A stretch of DNA of 17,354 bases from Sporisorium sorghi (lineage: Eukaryota; Basidiomycota; Ustilaginomycetes; Ustilaginales; Ustilaginaceae): NCBI GenBank assembly GCA_023212695.1, contig JALCCG010000374.1, positions 1 through 17,354 of the forward strand, in the 5' to 3' direction. A program made the translations under genes and the position numbers. The notes under the pieces are model-generated. The model did no database searches. It was not told where the DNA came from and was given only the letters and a program-made list of their open reading frames with translations. This document shows positions 1 through 9,827 of the stretch, in pieces (the first letter of the stretch is position 1; each line of letters begins with the position of its first letter).

Positions 1-6
1 TGAGTG

Positions 7-51
7 GAGGGGGACTTGCCTGTTTTGGCCCAAATTTCGCAAGTCCCCCTC
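7..51. repeat. Perfect 13-bp inverted repeat (hairpin)
   Basis: GAGGGGGACTTGC at 7-19 is the exact reverse complement of 39-51, with a 19-base spacer. It lies outside the pogo element and may be the end of another element whose partner is off the left edge. No function can be assigned. Confidence 0.55.
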
Positions 52-86
52 AATTCCACACCTATGTGAATTCCACAACTACGTGA
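52..86. repeat. Two tandem copies of a 17-base unit
   Basis: AATTCCACAcCTATGTGA (52-69) is repeated as AATTCCACAaCTACGTGA (69-86) with two substitutions and a 17-base period. It follows the 7-51 hairpin directly, so both probably belong to the same repetitive sequence. The rest of 87-231 shows nothing recognisable. Confidence 0.45.
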
Positions 87-231
87 TACATGTTACACCA
101 AGTTGTGACCGATTCGTACTCCGCTGCAACCTCCTTCCTTTCTTTGACAGTTGAGCCATCCATCCACATCCCCGCTTGGCATCCGTCGCACCGTGGAAAG
201 AGCCATAACCTGGGTCTAGAATGTTCGCATA

Positions 232-259
232 CAGTCGAACCCCTCAAAGTGACACAATT
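232..259 (+). repeat. Left terminal inverted repeat of the pogo-like element
   Basis: It begins CAGTCGAACC directly after TA (230-231). Positions 241-259 are the perfect reverse complement of 1748-1766. The first nine bases match the pogo-type end but are only weakly matched at the right end. Confidence 0.75.
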
Positions 260-451
260 CGAAAAATAAAATTGCTTCTAAATTGGGGTCAATAAAATTG
301 GCATTTAAATCAGTGCATCAAATGTAGCTGATTACATAATGCTGATGCAAGTGGCTTGTGACCCACTGTTATGAAGCTCCTGATGAGCTCTGTTCAACAC
401 TGTTGCTTCTTAGCTCTCTACCACATCATACCACCTCTTAGTATCTTCACC

Positions 452-1619
452 ATGACCAAGACTTCAAGGACACCTTCTACCTCTAGCAAGAACCTCTCTT
501 CTGGGCAGAAACAGCAAATTGCAACACACTACAGCACTCAGATTGCGCTCAATCCAGCATACACTCACTCCAACTTGGCAGAATGGGCTAGAGATACATT
601 CAGTCTCAGCTACAAACCCAGCAGATCCACCATCTCCAGACTCCTCAACCAAGCTCCAGCACAATCCAGCTCTCCATCCTCCAGCAGAAAGAAGCTTTCA
701 GCCACCACAGAGGAGCTAGACAGGTTGCTTGCAGAATGGGTTGATAGTCAGCAGAAGATTGGTCTCATGGTCAACACTCACTTGATCTTTGCCTGCAACT
801 CCTCTGGCACAGAGAAGATGGATCTCCTTTTCATTGGCCATTCCCAGCAACCAAAAGTCTTCCAAAAGCAATCTCCAGAGCAGCTTGGCATCCACTACTT
901 CAGCAACAAAAAAGCCTGGATGACCAGCTCCATCTTCAGCACTTGGTTGATCTCTTTGGACCTCTACATTGGCAGGACCCCTGGCAGACATATACTGCTT
1001 CTTCTGGACAACTTCTCTGGGCATGGGACACTTCAGAGGCCATTGGCAGAGCTGCAGCACATCACCATTCACTTCCTGCCTCCCAACACCACCTCAAGGA
1101 TTCAACCATTGGATGCTGGGATCATTGCATCTTTCAAGAAGCATTACAGGTCAAAGCAATATGCCAGGGCACTCTTGGAGGCAGAGCTGGGTAGCCAAGA
1201 TGTTTACCACCTGGACATCCTGGAAGCCATGAAGCTTTCTCAGCAGATCTGGAAGGATATCAGTACCAACACCATCAGGTAATTTCTGGAGGCATACAGG
1301 ATTGGTTGACTTGGAGGCACAGGATCAAGCAGAGGATGCAGAGGTTGCCAAGGAGCTGGAGGAGACACTCAAGAAGCTGACAGAAATCAGTGTGCAGGAT
1401 GTTTTGGAGCCAGCAGGAGAGGAGGCTGAAGACTCTGATGCTTCCACACCTCCTGGATCACCTCTGGAGCGTCAAGAGGAGCTCAACACAGCCCTGATGA
1501 CAACAGAAGAGCAGCTGAAGACCCTTCAGGCAGCCCAGGAGATCTTGACCAGGCAGAACCTGATGACCCACTCTACTTTGGAGGCTTTCTCAGCTGGTAT
1601 CTCATGTCTTAGCAATTGA
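452..1619 (+). pseudogene. pogo/CENP-B-type transposase, internally deleted and frameshifted
   Basis: The likely start is ATG 452 (context CACCATGA); an in-frame ATG at 371 would add 27 unrelated residues. Residues about 16-67 look like the first helix-turn-helix (psq type). Residues 84-103 start the second, CENP-B-type DNA-binding domain, but this breaks off near residue 101-107 straight into the DDE domain. The CENP-B remainder and the first catalytic Asp motif are therefore gone. The rest is clear: FACNSSGTEK, SNKKAWMT, ILLLLDN (Asp186), HFLPPNTTSRIQPLDAG (Asp221; spacing 34). The frame stops at TAA 1280-1282. The family motif NFWRHTGLVD continues one base out of phase from about 1278, and that frame runs to 1619 as an acidic, Leu-rich tail. 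A splice at CAG|GTAATT is less likely, because the homologous motif starts immediately. It cannot encode an active transposase. Confidence 0.85.
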
Positions 1620-1747
1620 ATCAAAATCCGAAAAAATTCATGGTGTGATTGAAAGTTACTGCAGTTCAGTAGCATGCCCAGAAGCTGAGATACTGAATAT
1701 TTACATACAAGACACATCAAAAATAATTACAAAAATTTTACGAAAAT

Positions 1748-1776
1748 AATTGTGTCACTTTGAGGGTCTCGTCTCA
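1748..1776 (-). repeat. Right terminal inverted repeat, outer end diverged
   Basis: AATTGTGTCACTTTGAGGG (1748-1766) pairs perfectly with 241-259. The outer part (1767-1776, TCTCGTCTCA) should read close to GTTCGACTG by comparison with the left end, and carries several changes. This damaged end may have blocked later movement. Confidence 0.7.
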
Positions 1777-1779
1777 TCG

Positions 1780-2348
1780 CGCAATTCGAATCATGAATCG
1801 TAAGAGCTTCAAGCCGGATCATCCTGAGCCTCTTGACCGGAGCCGTTGCTGCGATGCTCCCTGTTCACAGCTAACTTTACTGTAAACCTTACTGATCGCG
1901 TTGACACCCTGGGCTGAATCGATGAGCCAGCCGTTGCAAATTTCATGCCGCGCGGTGCTGAGGAATGTGACCCTCATTCCAATCGACGCCCGTCGCCACA
2001 TCAGCTTTACTCGGCGGCCCCTGTTGAGCACGGCGCAGTTGCTTCGAGCATCGGCTATCTTTGGCAACCTACGCCCCCACTTCGCCAAGGTCACACTAGG
2101 GAGACCCTCTTGTTGCCAGCCGTGAGAGACAACCGATTGGCATGCTTGCTGCGGCGATCCTTGACCGCCCAAACTCAATTCTCAACCAACACGAAGCGTC
2201 GAGTCTAAAGTTCTTTCGTTGATCATCAAAGTATCGAACCCATTGCTAAGACTGCGCTTGGACGATATTCCGACGGGCCTTTGGGAGCGAACATGGAAGA
2301 ACGGCATCGAAGAACAGCTCCTCGACATTCTCGAGTCTTCGTCCGAGC

Positions 2349-2386
<38 letters not shown>

Positions 2387-2739
2387 CAAGCTTAAATCCG
2401 CAAGCGCTGCGATGACGAATGTGTGGGAAATCTAACAAGTTGATTTTTTGGCCGGCCCAGCTCGCTTCTTCAGGGTCCAGCTGCTGAGCAGTGGCTTGCA
2501 CATTACGCGGCCTCCTGCCTCAACTGCTGAGCGGCGGCGGCGTCACACTGCTCAGCCACACGAACCGAATAGCCGAGAGAGCTTGGCAGAGCTCAGCGGC
2601 CAATTTAAAGCTCACTCGAAGCCGAACTTGGAGACAGACGACATCACCCATCACTTCCTTCTATCTTTCGCGCCACCATCAACCTACGCTACCTACGCTA
2701 CCTTACTTCTGAGCTTAATCGGTGCTCTTAAGGCTCAAC
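1780..2739. other. Intergenic region upstream of the AN1 gene
   Basis: No convincing gene was found; open frames on both strands are short, low-complexity or lack family motifs. The stretch holds the CAG microsatellite (2351-2385) and, close to the AN1 start, a CT/CA-rich leader with two tandem ACCTACGCT units (2682-2699). It probably contains the AN1 promoter and 5' UTR. Confidence 0.5.
2351..2385. repeat. CAG trinucleotide microsatellite, about 11.7 units
   Basis: Eleven perfect CAG units plus CA. It reads as poly-Ala or poly-Gln depending on frame, but no supported gene covers it. It is likely to vary in length between strains. Confidence 0.9.
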
Positions 2740-3805
2740 ATGCCGGAACGATCAACAGGCCCGATGATGTTCATCGGCGAACGATGTGCGCTCAAAGAAT
2801 GCCACCGGGAAGACTTTTTGCCATTCAAATGCGGCGACTGTCGTCAACACTACTGCTCGAATCACTTCCGACCACAAGCGCATCGATGCTCTCGCTATCA
2901 CGACTCGAACGTCGACTGTCGAGTGCCCCTGTGTCCCATCTGCGACAACCCTCCCCAGGGTTGGAGGCGTGATGAGGACCCCAACATTGCCATGGATCGA
3001 CACCTCTCCGGCGAATGCCCCATGCTCGACAGCAACGGCTATTTGAAGCAAAACGCTTCTACGTCGGCGTCAGCTCCCGTGAAGAGGGTCAAGAAGGCCG
3101 ACGAGTGCTCCTTTGTCAAGTGCACTAAGATCATGGTGGTGCCCATCAAGTGTCCTCAGTGCTCTGCTTCGTTCTGCCCGTCTCATCGTGCACCCAACCA
3201 GCACAGCTGCAAGCATGCTTCTTCGTCGTCCTCTTCGCCAGCATCGTCATCTACGCGCTTGACTGCTAACTCTGCGTCCGGCAGTGGAATCAAGAGCGCT
3301 TTCCAGAATCTCAAGATTGGCAATGCTGCTACGACGTCGAACAAACCCACTTCATCAGCGAAGCCCGCGCCTTCCAGCACATCAAGCCGCCAAGCTGACA
3401 ATTCGAGCGCAACGACGACAACTTCCGCGCCCTTCGGCAAGATGTTTGACAAGTCCGAAAAGTGGGTGCCCAAACCGATCTTTGGCAAGGCTTGAACCGT
3501 GCGGCGATGCTGTTTCGCGACTTGAGCAGCGTCATGCTCTTCCTTTCGACGATCGGTACGCCTTTGCACTATCACATCTGCTCAGCTTGCGGGTCTTTGC
3601 AGCTTGGATGATTGGCTGACACGCATTCTCTTCCCCTCACAGACGCGCCAAAGCGGAAAGATTGTCAGCCATCCGCGCCATGCAAGCACGTCAACGCAAA
3701 GGCATCCTGTCCAAGGCCGACGAGGTCAAGTTGGCTGAAGAGATGGCTTTGCTCTCCAAGACGGAGCGCATGAAAGCTTCTGACTCGGATTGCCTCGTCA
3801 TGTGA
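2740..3805 (+). CDS. AN1-type zinc-finger protein (ZFAND2/Cuz1-like), two exons, CaaX tail
   Basis: Proposed exons are 2740-3461 and 3643-3805 (294 aa). Zinc finger 1 is C16, C21, C31, C34, C39, H42, H48, C50. Finger 2 is C123, C128, C138, C141, C146, H149, H155, C157. Both have the AN1 spacing. Between them C65, C68, H88 and C93 may form a third site, as in ZFAND2 proteins. Residues 160-230 are Ser/Thr/Ala-rich and probably disordered. Exon 2 follows branch point CTGAC (3616-3620) and TTCCCCTCACAG. It encodes a basic helical stretch (RAKAERLSAIRAMQ) ending in CLVM, a CaaX prenylation box. The donor is inferred: GTGGGT at 3462 fits the phase, and GTCCGA at 3453 would too. If unspliced, the protein ends at TGA 3493-3495 (251 aa) without the tail. 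Known ZFAND2/Cuz1 members bind the proteasome or Cdc48/p97 under stress, and ZFAND2B is prenylated. That role here is inferred. Confidence 0.85.
3462..3642 (+). other. Proposed intron of the AN1 gene (181 bases)
   Basis: The donor GTGGGT is weak. The branch-point-like CTGAC (3616-3620) and the pyrimidine-rich acceptor ending CACAG (3638-3642) are good. The junction is phase 2 and rebuilds a Lys codon. Keeping the intron gives an in-frame stop 31 bases into it. Confidence 0.65.
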
Positions 3806-3976
3806 CGTTCAAAAAGCATTGGCACGATCTCATTCATATACCCTTTCCTCTCATATCATCGCATCCTCATAGAGAAACGCATTGCATGCACATTCATCCA
3901 AGATGTCCGAATTGTGAAGAGGAGATTGTGATACAAGTACACGGGAGCATCACTACATGATCTAAAGCAGCATCGC

Positions 3977-5023
3977 TTACTTGTCGTACACAAGCTGACG
4001 GAAGGTGATACTCTGTAGAGATGGCGCGAACAACGAAAAGAGTCAGTCCCACTGGTCCTCAGCGTCAACGGAACAGCAACAGCAACCTACAATTCGAGGC
4101 CCTTTAACTTTGAGCTCCTTGGGTATCTCATGAGTGTAAAACTTCTGCGTCTGACCCTGCATCACGAGCAAACTACCCCCAGCCAGAGTCCATCGTTTCT
4201 TGACCCCGTCCCTCTCCTCCCCCTTCTTCCCCCTTGGCGACTTGCGCTCCATAATCCAGCTCCTATCCGCACCTAGCGAAACAGTCACAATAACCTTGTT
4301 CTCCACATTGTCGCTATGTCGACCGATATAGATCCTGCCGTCGTCGTAGCGGTTGAGCATGCAGTGGTTGAAGCGCACCTCCTCGCCCAGACACTCGTCG
4401 CTGGAAATTAGCGAAGCGATGTGGTCGAGTAACGGCGGGAAAGGCGCGTGTAGCTCCACAGGGTGTCCGCTGTACTTGAGGTGCAGGCCGGGCGCGGTGG
4501 CGTACGCGGCGATCTCGCGGCTCTGCGTGATCTCGCGCCCGTACACCTTGAGCTTGGGGCGGTACCACTCGGGCAGGCGGTCGAGCTGCGCGCGCCACTC
4601 CTCGGCCAGCGTGCGGGAGATGAAATCAGGCTGATAGTACACTTCCGCATCCGGGAGGCCGGCGACTTTGTAGGCGGTGCAGAAACTGGAGCGAGTGACT
4701 TGGTGGAATGGCCCCCGGTGGTGGTGCTGCGGCGCGGATGTCGGGGCTGTGGTCGGCTCTGTTCGCGCTACTTTGGCGCTCCGTTCAGCAGGGAAAGCGG
4801 GCTCGCTGCCATCCGGATTGCATGCCGTCTGCGGCCGTGTTCGTTTCGCTACACTGCTCTCTGCTTTGGACGGTGGTAGCCTGCTCCGCTGCGCACCGAA
4901 TTTCACGTTGAACAAGGTGCTTTGGAACGTGCGTTTGGTGGGAGAGCTTGAGGTACTGGCAGCTGCATCCTTGGCAGCCGAGGCCGGTGGAGATGGAACG
5001 AAGGACGATGTTGATCTTGCCAT
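3977..5023 (-). CDS. AlkB-family Fe(II)/2-oxoglutarate dioxygenase (ALKBH2/3-like), two exons
   Basis: Exons are 5023-4091 and 4012-3977 on the minus strand (322 aa). Enzymes of this type remove alkyl groups from damaged DNA or RNA bases by oxidation. The first 100 residues are Ser/Pro/Lys-rich with a His run and probably disordered. The double-stranded beta-helix core follows: NRYDDGRIYIGRHSDN gives metal ligands H236 and D238, and YTHEIP gives H298. R310 ends exon 1 in the GPRI motif. The intron (donor GTAGGT, branch CTGAC, acceptor CTCTACAG) is phase 0. Exon 2 supplies SITFRQLVYDK, including R316, which with R310 forms the arginine pair expected at the 2-oxoglutarate site. Read without splicing, the frame ends in an unrelated Cys-rich tail lacking this Arg. 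The gene is convergent with the AN1 gene, 171 bases between stops. Substrate preference cannot be told from sequence. Confidence 0.92.
4013..4090 (-). other. Intron of the AlkB-like gene (78 bases)
   Basis: On the minus strand it starts GTAGGT, has CTGAC at 4046-4042 as branch point and ends CTCTACAG. Its removal joins GPRI to SITFRQL, the conserved strand of the family, in phase 0. Confidence 0.88.
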
Positions 5024-5214
5024 GTGTGCGACGTTGCGTAGAGATAGTTTGTGGAAAAGAGAGATGCGGATTGAGCACTTTCGCCACCATCTCGGCTATT
5101 CATCCGCACAGATACGGTAAGCCAGGGTCCACTCGAGCTACATGCTTCATAGCCGGACCCGATAAGTCGCCCGATCTCGAAGCTCAATGGAGATAGAATC
5201 GGCGACATAGCGCG

Positions 5215-5238
5215 TTTTTTTTTTTTTTTTTTTTTTTT
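5215..5238 (+). repeat. Poly-T run, 24 bases
   Basis: Uninterrupted T-run about 190 bases upstream of the AlkB-like start codon (as poly-A on that gene's strand). Long poly(dA:dT) is known to disfavour nucleosomes. Exact length may be affected by sequencing slippage. Confidence 0.9.
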
Positions 5239-6003
5239 CCTCGCCGCGCTGGGCAGACGGTTTACTCTCCGCGGCGGACCAACCTTAGATCTGCTTATCG
5301 GCGCCGTGGGTTCTTCTTGCAGTGTCGACCTGCGCTTTCTGCTTTGCTCGTCCCTTCCACCCACACCCTATGCAGTCGAAGCTGTGTCATGCACCAGCTT
5401 GCTGCAGCTCGCGTTGAAGTCACACTGAATCGCGGAGGCAACGTGCGTGTCGAGAGACTCTTTGAGCAGCGGTTGTAGCTAGACTGTGCGGAAGCGGACC
5501 GGTGAAATTCGCTCGCTCGGCCCAAACGTTGTCAAAGTTGCAATTTGCCGTGATCTGGTTGGAGAACGGCAGGCAGCCAGGGTCTCTCTACCAAAGAAAA
5601 AGCGAAGAAAAGAAAAAAGAGTAGACTCGCCGGCGGACAGACGGTGTTGCTCTCTTCTCAACGGCGGATGCTCGGTCGAGCCAGTTTTTTCTTTTTCTCG
5701 CTTCCTAGACTGTTGGGGTGGGTTTTCGGCAGCGTGACATGCATGTGGCGAACAAAAAAAAAAAGCGCGTCTCCAACTCTACACCATGAAGTGAACGGTA
5801 TTGGGAAGACCATGCCTAGCAAAGGAGAGCTGAGCAAGTGCATCGATCAGGGCTTGTCGTGGGAGCTCGACATGGGATGGATGCCTCCAGCGTGTACTCG
5901 CAGCGAGCACGTCGGCGAGTTTTTTTTTTTCTGCTCTTCTTCCATTTCTTCTCAAAACTCCAACAGGCGCGAGGTCAGAGCACAGCCAATTTGTTTTTTC
6001 TTC

Positions 6004-6007
<4 letters not shown>

Positions 6008-6036
<29 letters not shown>
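6008..6036 (+). repeat. Poly-T run, 29 bases
   Basis: Uninterrupted T-run about 300 bases upstream of the pyruvate kinase start. It lies in a wider T-rich stretch (about 5920-6036) with several shorter T-runs. It could act as a nucleosome-free promoter element. Confidence 0.9.
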
Positions 6037-6339
6037 CGGAAGGAAGGTCCGTTCGTTCGAGGGAAGCGAGAGATCTTTATCTTTGTGGTGTGTGGGTATC
6101 TTTGCTTCATCATCGCTTTTTTGGCGGCTTCTTGCAGTGTGCTGTCTCCTCTCGGCGGATCTGACTGAGTTGAACCGTGAGCTGCTGGCCTGCGCTTTTT
6201 TTCTCGTCTTGGTCAGTGTGGGCTCAATCGATCTTCGCTTTTGCTCGCTCGCCCTTCTCCACCAACACACCTCATCACCACCTCTTCTCTTCTTCTCGAC
6301 CACCACACCCCTCTCACCCCAATCACAACCCCGTCCACG

Positions 6340-7929
6340 ATGATCTACGCTCCTATCGCAAAGACTCAGCTCGAGTGGTACGCCTCGCTCAACCCGCTCG
6401 AGCACGGCGTCGACAACAAGTTCTTCCGCAAGACCTCGATCATCGCCACCATCGGCCCCAAGACCAACAATGTCGAGACCCTCGGCGCTCTCCGACAGGC
6501 CGGCATGAACATTGTCCGTCTCAATGCTTCGCACGGTTCGCACGAGTACTTCAAGTCGGTCGTCGACAACGCCCGCGCCGTCGTTGCTCAGACTCCCGGC
6601 CGTCCCCTGGCCATCGCGCTCGACACCAAGGGCCCCGAGATGCGCACCGGTGTCATGGTCAACGGCGAGGACGTCAAGATCGCCATGGGCCACGAGTTCT
6701 ACGTCACCACCGACGATGCCTACGCTGAAAAGTGCAGCCTCGAGTACCTCTACATTGACTACAAGAACCTCGCCAACAAGGTCGAGGTGGGCCGAACCAT
6801 CTACATTGACGACGGCATCCTCTCGCTCCAGGTGCTCGCCATCGAGAGCGACAAGCTCGTCAAGGTGCGCGCCGTCAACAACGGTGTGCTCTCGTCCAAG
6901 AAGGGTGTCAACCTGCCCATGACCGAGGTCGACCTGCCCGCCATCTCGGACAAGGACCGCAAGGACATCGAGTTTGCCGTCGAGCAGGACCTCGACATGA
7001 TTTTCGCCTCGTTCATCCGACGCGGCAGCGACGTGCGCACCATCCGCGAGATCCTCGGCGAGAAGGGCGCACACATCAAGATCATCTCCAAGGTCGAGAA
7101 CCACCAGGGTGTGCAGAACTTTGACGAGATCCTCAAGGAGTCGGACGGTATCATGGTGGCGCGTGGTGACCTGGGAATCGAGATCCCTGCTCCCCAGGTG
7201 TTCATGGCGCAGAAGATGATGATCGCCAAGTGCAACATTGCAGGCAAGCCTGTCATCTGCGCTACTCAGATGCTCGAGTCGATGATCGTCAACAACCGAC
7301 CTACGCGTGCCGAGGTTTCGGACGTTGCCAACGCCGTTCTGGACGGTGCCGACTGCGTCATGCTGTCCGGCGAGACGGCCAAGGGAGCGTACCCGATCGA
7401 GGCGGTCAAGATGATGGCCGAGACGGCGTACCTTGCCGAGCAGAGCGTGTCGTACGTGCCGCTATTCAACGAGATGCGCACGCTCACCACGATCCCCACG
7501 GACACCAACGAGACCATCGCCATGGCGGCGGTTGCTGCATCGCTCGAGCAGCACGCCGGTGCGATCCTGCTCATGTCGACGAGCGGCAACACGGCCCGTC
7601 TGGTGAGCAGGTACCGCCCCAGCTGCCCCATCCTCACCATCACGCGCAACCCGCACACGGCACGCGACGTGCACCTGTACCGCGGCTGCTACCCGTTCCT
7701 GTACCCGCACGCGCGCCCCGAGGACAACAGCAAGTGGCAGGAGGACGTCGACAACCGCATCAAGTACGGTCTCGCCGAGGCGCTGGCTCTAGGCATCATC
7801 GAGAAGGGCGATGTGGTCATCACGCTGCAGGGCTGGAGGGCACAGAGCGGCAGCACCAACACCATCCGCATTCTGAGTGTGCCCGAGAGCGCGCGCGACT
7901 TTAAGCTCGAGGGCACCAACACCAACTAG
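6340..7929 (+). CDS. PYK1: Pyruvate kinase
   Basis: A single-exon gene of 529 aa. The product converts phosphoenolpyruvate and ADP to pyruvate and ATP in the cytosol, the last step of glycolysis. Recognised parts: TIGP (37-40); substrate and nucleotide residues R60, N62 and S64 in [20 protein letters not shown] (94-104); active-site signature with K251, E253 and D277 ([21 protein letters not shown]); T309 in ATQMLESM; and [19 protein letters not shown]. The C-terminal effector site has STSGNT (413-418), W466 and R473, as in the yeast enzyme that fructose-1,6-bisphosphate activates, so allosteric activation is likely. ATG 6340 is chosen because the protein starts at the usual place for fungal enzymes (about 11 residues longer than yeast Cdc19) and follows a CCGTCCACG leader. 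The open frame upstream has no ATG. Codons strongly favour C or G in third position, fitting high expression. The symbol follows common fungal usage. Confidence 0.98.
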   Translation: MIYAPIAKTQLEWYASLNPLEHGVDNKFFRKTSIIATIGPKTNNVETLGALRQAGMNIVRLNASHGSHEYFKSVVDNARAVVAQTPGRPLAIALDTKGPEMRTGVMVNGEDVKIAMGHEFYVTTDDAYAEKCSLEYLYIDYKNLANKVEVGRTIYIDDGILSLQVLAIESDKLVKVRAVNNGVLSSKKGVNLPMTEVDLPAISDKDRKDIEFAVEQDLDMIFASFIRRGSDVRTIREILGEKGAHIKIISKVENHQGVQNFDEILKESDGIMVARGDLGIEIPAPQVFMAQKMMIAKCNIAGKPVICATQMLESMIVNNRPTRAEVSDVANAVLDGADCVMLSGETAKGAYPIEAVKMMAETAYLAEQSVSYVPLFNEMRTLTTIPTDTNETIAMAAVAASLEQHAGAILLMSTSGNTARLVSRYRPSCPILTITRNPHTARDVHLYRGCYPFLYPHARPEDNSKWQEDVDNRIKYGLAEALALGIIEKGDVVITLQGWRAQSGSTNTIRILSVPESARDFKLEGTNTN

Positions 7930-8813
7930 ATAAAAAGCTCCTCGGCTGAAGGGATAGTTGACTCCTTTTCTTCATTGTTTGTCAATCCATTGGTCTTTTG
8001 TTGCAGCAGTTGTGTTGGTGGTCTGTCCGAAGTGTTTGAACTGGTTTTCTACGAAAGATGTGAGATGTGAGCGAGGGAGGAGAAACCTATGCGTAGCTTT
8101 CGACTCTGTGGGAACAGGGGTACAGTCAAACACCCTGACCAGGGTGCACACTGAGTGGAAGCGAAGGATTCACCGGTCGGACCACAGCGACACAGCATCA
8201 AGATGGACTCAGACGAGGATCAGATAAAACGGGCAATCAGGAAGAAGGGCCTATGGCACGTCGGTTAGATAACAAGTCTCCGATCCGGAACGGAGGGACA
8301 CATGGCGGAAGGCCGGCCAAATGGAGGCCGATCTGGTCGGTCAATAACGCAGGGCGCTGAGCTAGCACTGTAAGAGAGGCGGACGAGGAGAGAAGGAGCG
8401 GTCTGCTTTCAGGAAGCTACTTTTAGACTGTGAAACGGGAAGACCGGGCGGACTGGTGCTGGTCTGCGGACAAAACCGGGGTCGAGCGGGCGGGAAATGT
8501 TTGGTCGAAGTCGTTCACATTCTTGGCAGAAAAAAGCGCCTTTGGAGGTGCGAGTCAAAGCCTCGTCACTGACTGCCTCACCACCGAGAGCAAAGGGGAG
8601 AGCAGAGGCAAGTAGATGGACGCCGGACTTGAAGGAAATCGTAGCGTGCTGGGAGCAGGCTCGGCAATCGTCCGATGGACTGGCTCTCTTCGTCGATGTG
8701 AGCGAAATTTTACCGGTTCATCGAGAACACCGGATCGCCCACAAAAAAGTGCGACTCAGAAATGTTGGGGGGAGGACCCAAAACGTCATGCAGCGCACGG
8801 CGGGTTTTCTTTT

Positions 8814-8815
<2 letters not shown>

Positions 8816-8845
<30 letters not shown>
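8816..8845 (+). repeat. Poly-T run, 30 bases
   Basis: The longest homopolymer of the window, preceded by shorter T-runs broken by single C. It lies about 1 kb upstream of the ELO gene and is on the same strand as the other two long T-runs. Confidence 0.9.
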
Positions 8846-9757
8846 CTTCTTGTGGTTCGCGATTCGCTTATTTTTCTCGCGGCCGTCGAATTGCGCAGGC
8901 CGAAACCAAGGCTTTCGATTGCTCACCGAGATGCCAGGCAATCGTTGGAGTGCACACTCTCGCAGCTCGAGAGCTTGCTGGTTTCGTTGGGTTCGATGCT
9001 GGGTCATGTGAGCGTCGTTGCGCAGCCTGTGCACACTGGCTGCAACAGCGTGGCTCAGCACCGCGATGAGGGCTGTGAGAGGCAAAAAAGTCAAATCCTG
9101 CATGACAGAAGGAAATGCCGGTATCTACTCAACGACTCGGTTTCGGTGCGCATTCCAATGCATGAAACGGAACGCGAGCTTCGGTGCTTGTGGGTATCGA
9201 AGCGAAAACATCCGGAGCTCGTTCGACCGCCACAGTAGCACGATGTGTGTGTCTTTTCGCTCCTGCAACTCTGTTCGAGAGCTGGCTTGGGAGGCAAAGA
9301 AGATTACTCGTTGGAGGTCAAATAGATGACAATCGCAAAACCTAGGTACCTGCTTCGTCGGCGGTGACCCGTGCGAACGGTGTCGACAAGCACAGAGTTG
9401 AGCGGATGCTACCAACTCGAATCCGAGGCGCTTTGCGGGGGTGAACAGCCAATGCGTCGAAAGCGTCCGTCGAAGCTTAATCTCGAGAGCTTGGGCACCA
9501 ATCATCGGGCAACATGCTTACTCGACCCTTACTGGGTCACTGTGAGACATAAAAATTGTGTTCAAGCATGACAGATCGACCGACTGAGCTTACCGGCAAG
9601 CAACGAACAAGTGGAGCTGAAAAGAGGCCGTCAACCCCAAAGACCGGTCGAGTGGAACCCGAACCTAAGCGGAGCTGCTAGCATCAATTCATCAAAAAAT
9701 GCATGCAAGGAAGAAAAAAAAAAAAGTTTCTTGACGTGCAGCCTTTCTCGCAGAGAG

Positions 9758-9765
9758 TATAATAA
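9758..9765 (+). promoter_or_regulatory. TATA-like box of the ELO gene
   Basis: TATAATAA lies 63 bases upstream of ATG 9828, after an A-run and before a C/T-rich leader ending ACAACCACA. The spacing suits a short 5' UTR. Assignment rests on position only. Confidence 0.45.
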
Positions 9766-9827
9766 TCAGACGCCCCCCTTGGGTCCATCGTCCTCCTCGG
9801 CTCACATCATACACCTTCACAACCACA

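Larger units (their letters stand above)
232..1776 (+). mobile_element. Decayed pogo-family (Tc1/mariner superfamily) DNA transposon
   Basis: The left end reads TA|CAGTCGAACCCCTCAAAG, with the TA target dinucleotide at 230-231 and a CAGT start, both typical of pogo/Tigger elements. Nineteen bases (241-259, CCCTCAAAGTGACACAATT) recur as a perfect inverted repeat at 1748-1766. The outer ten or so bases of the right end have diverged, so the right boundary near 1776 and its TA are uncertain. Between the ends lies one broken pogo-type transposase gene. At about 1.55 kb the copy is shorter than a full element because the transposase has an internal deletion. It could have moved only with transposase supplied by another copy. 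Confidence 0.75.
5024..6339. promoter_or_regulatory. Divergent intergenic region, AlkB-like / pyruvate kinase
   Basis: About 1.3 kb with no supported gene. It must hold the promoters of both flanking genes. It contains T-runs at 5215-5238 and 6008-6036 and several shorter A or T runs. The last 100 bases before the pyruvate kinase ATG (about 6242-6339) are C/T/A-rich with few G, a leader style common in highly expressed fungal genes. No TATA box stands out near the start. Confidence 0.55.
7930..9827. other. Long intergenic region, pyruvate kinase to ELO gene
   Basis: About 1.9 kb without a supported gene. Open frames on both strands (the longest are about 190 aa on + and 126 aa on -) show no family motif and often run through the T-run. 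No tRNA-like A/B-box pair was found. It should contain the pyruvate kinase 3' UTR and the ELO promoter. Visible items are the T-run at 8816-8845, an A-run near 9715-9725 and a TATA-like site at 9758-9765. Confidence 0.5.

Noticed and set aside
1819..2501. Minus-strand and plus-strand frames upstream of the AN1 gene, one with a poly-Ala run from the CAG repeat.
   Set aside because: The frames are short and low-complexity, with no family similarity recognised.
6004..7104. Long antisense open frame (366 aa) over the start of pyruvate kinase.
   Set aside because: It is a shadow of strongly biased third-position GC codons in pyruvate kinase. It reads through the T-run as poly-Lys and has no family motif.
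8950..9010. GGTTCGATGC, resembling a tRNA B box.
   Set aside because: There is no matching A box at the right distance and no acceptor-stem pairing.
8497..9505. Several open frames of 100-190 aa on both strands between pyruvate kinase and the ELO gene.
   Set aside because: They overlap each other, pass through homopolymer runs and show no motif or consistent codon preference.
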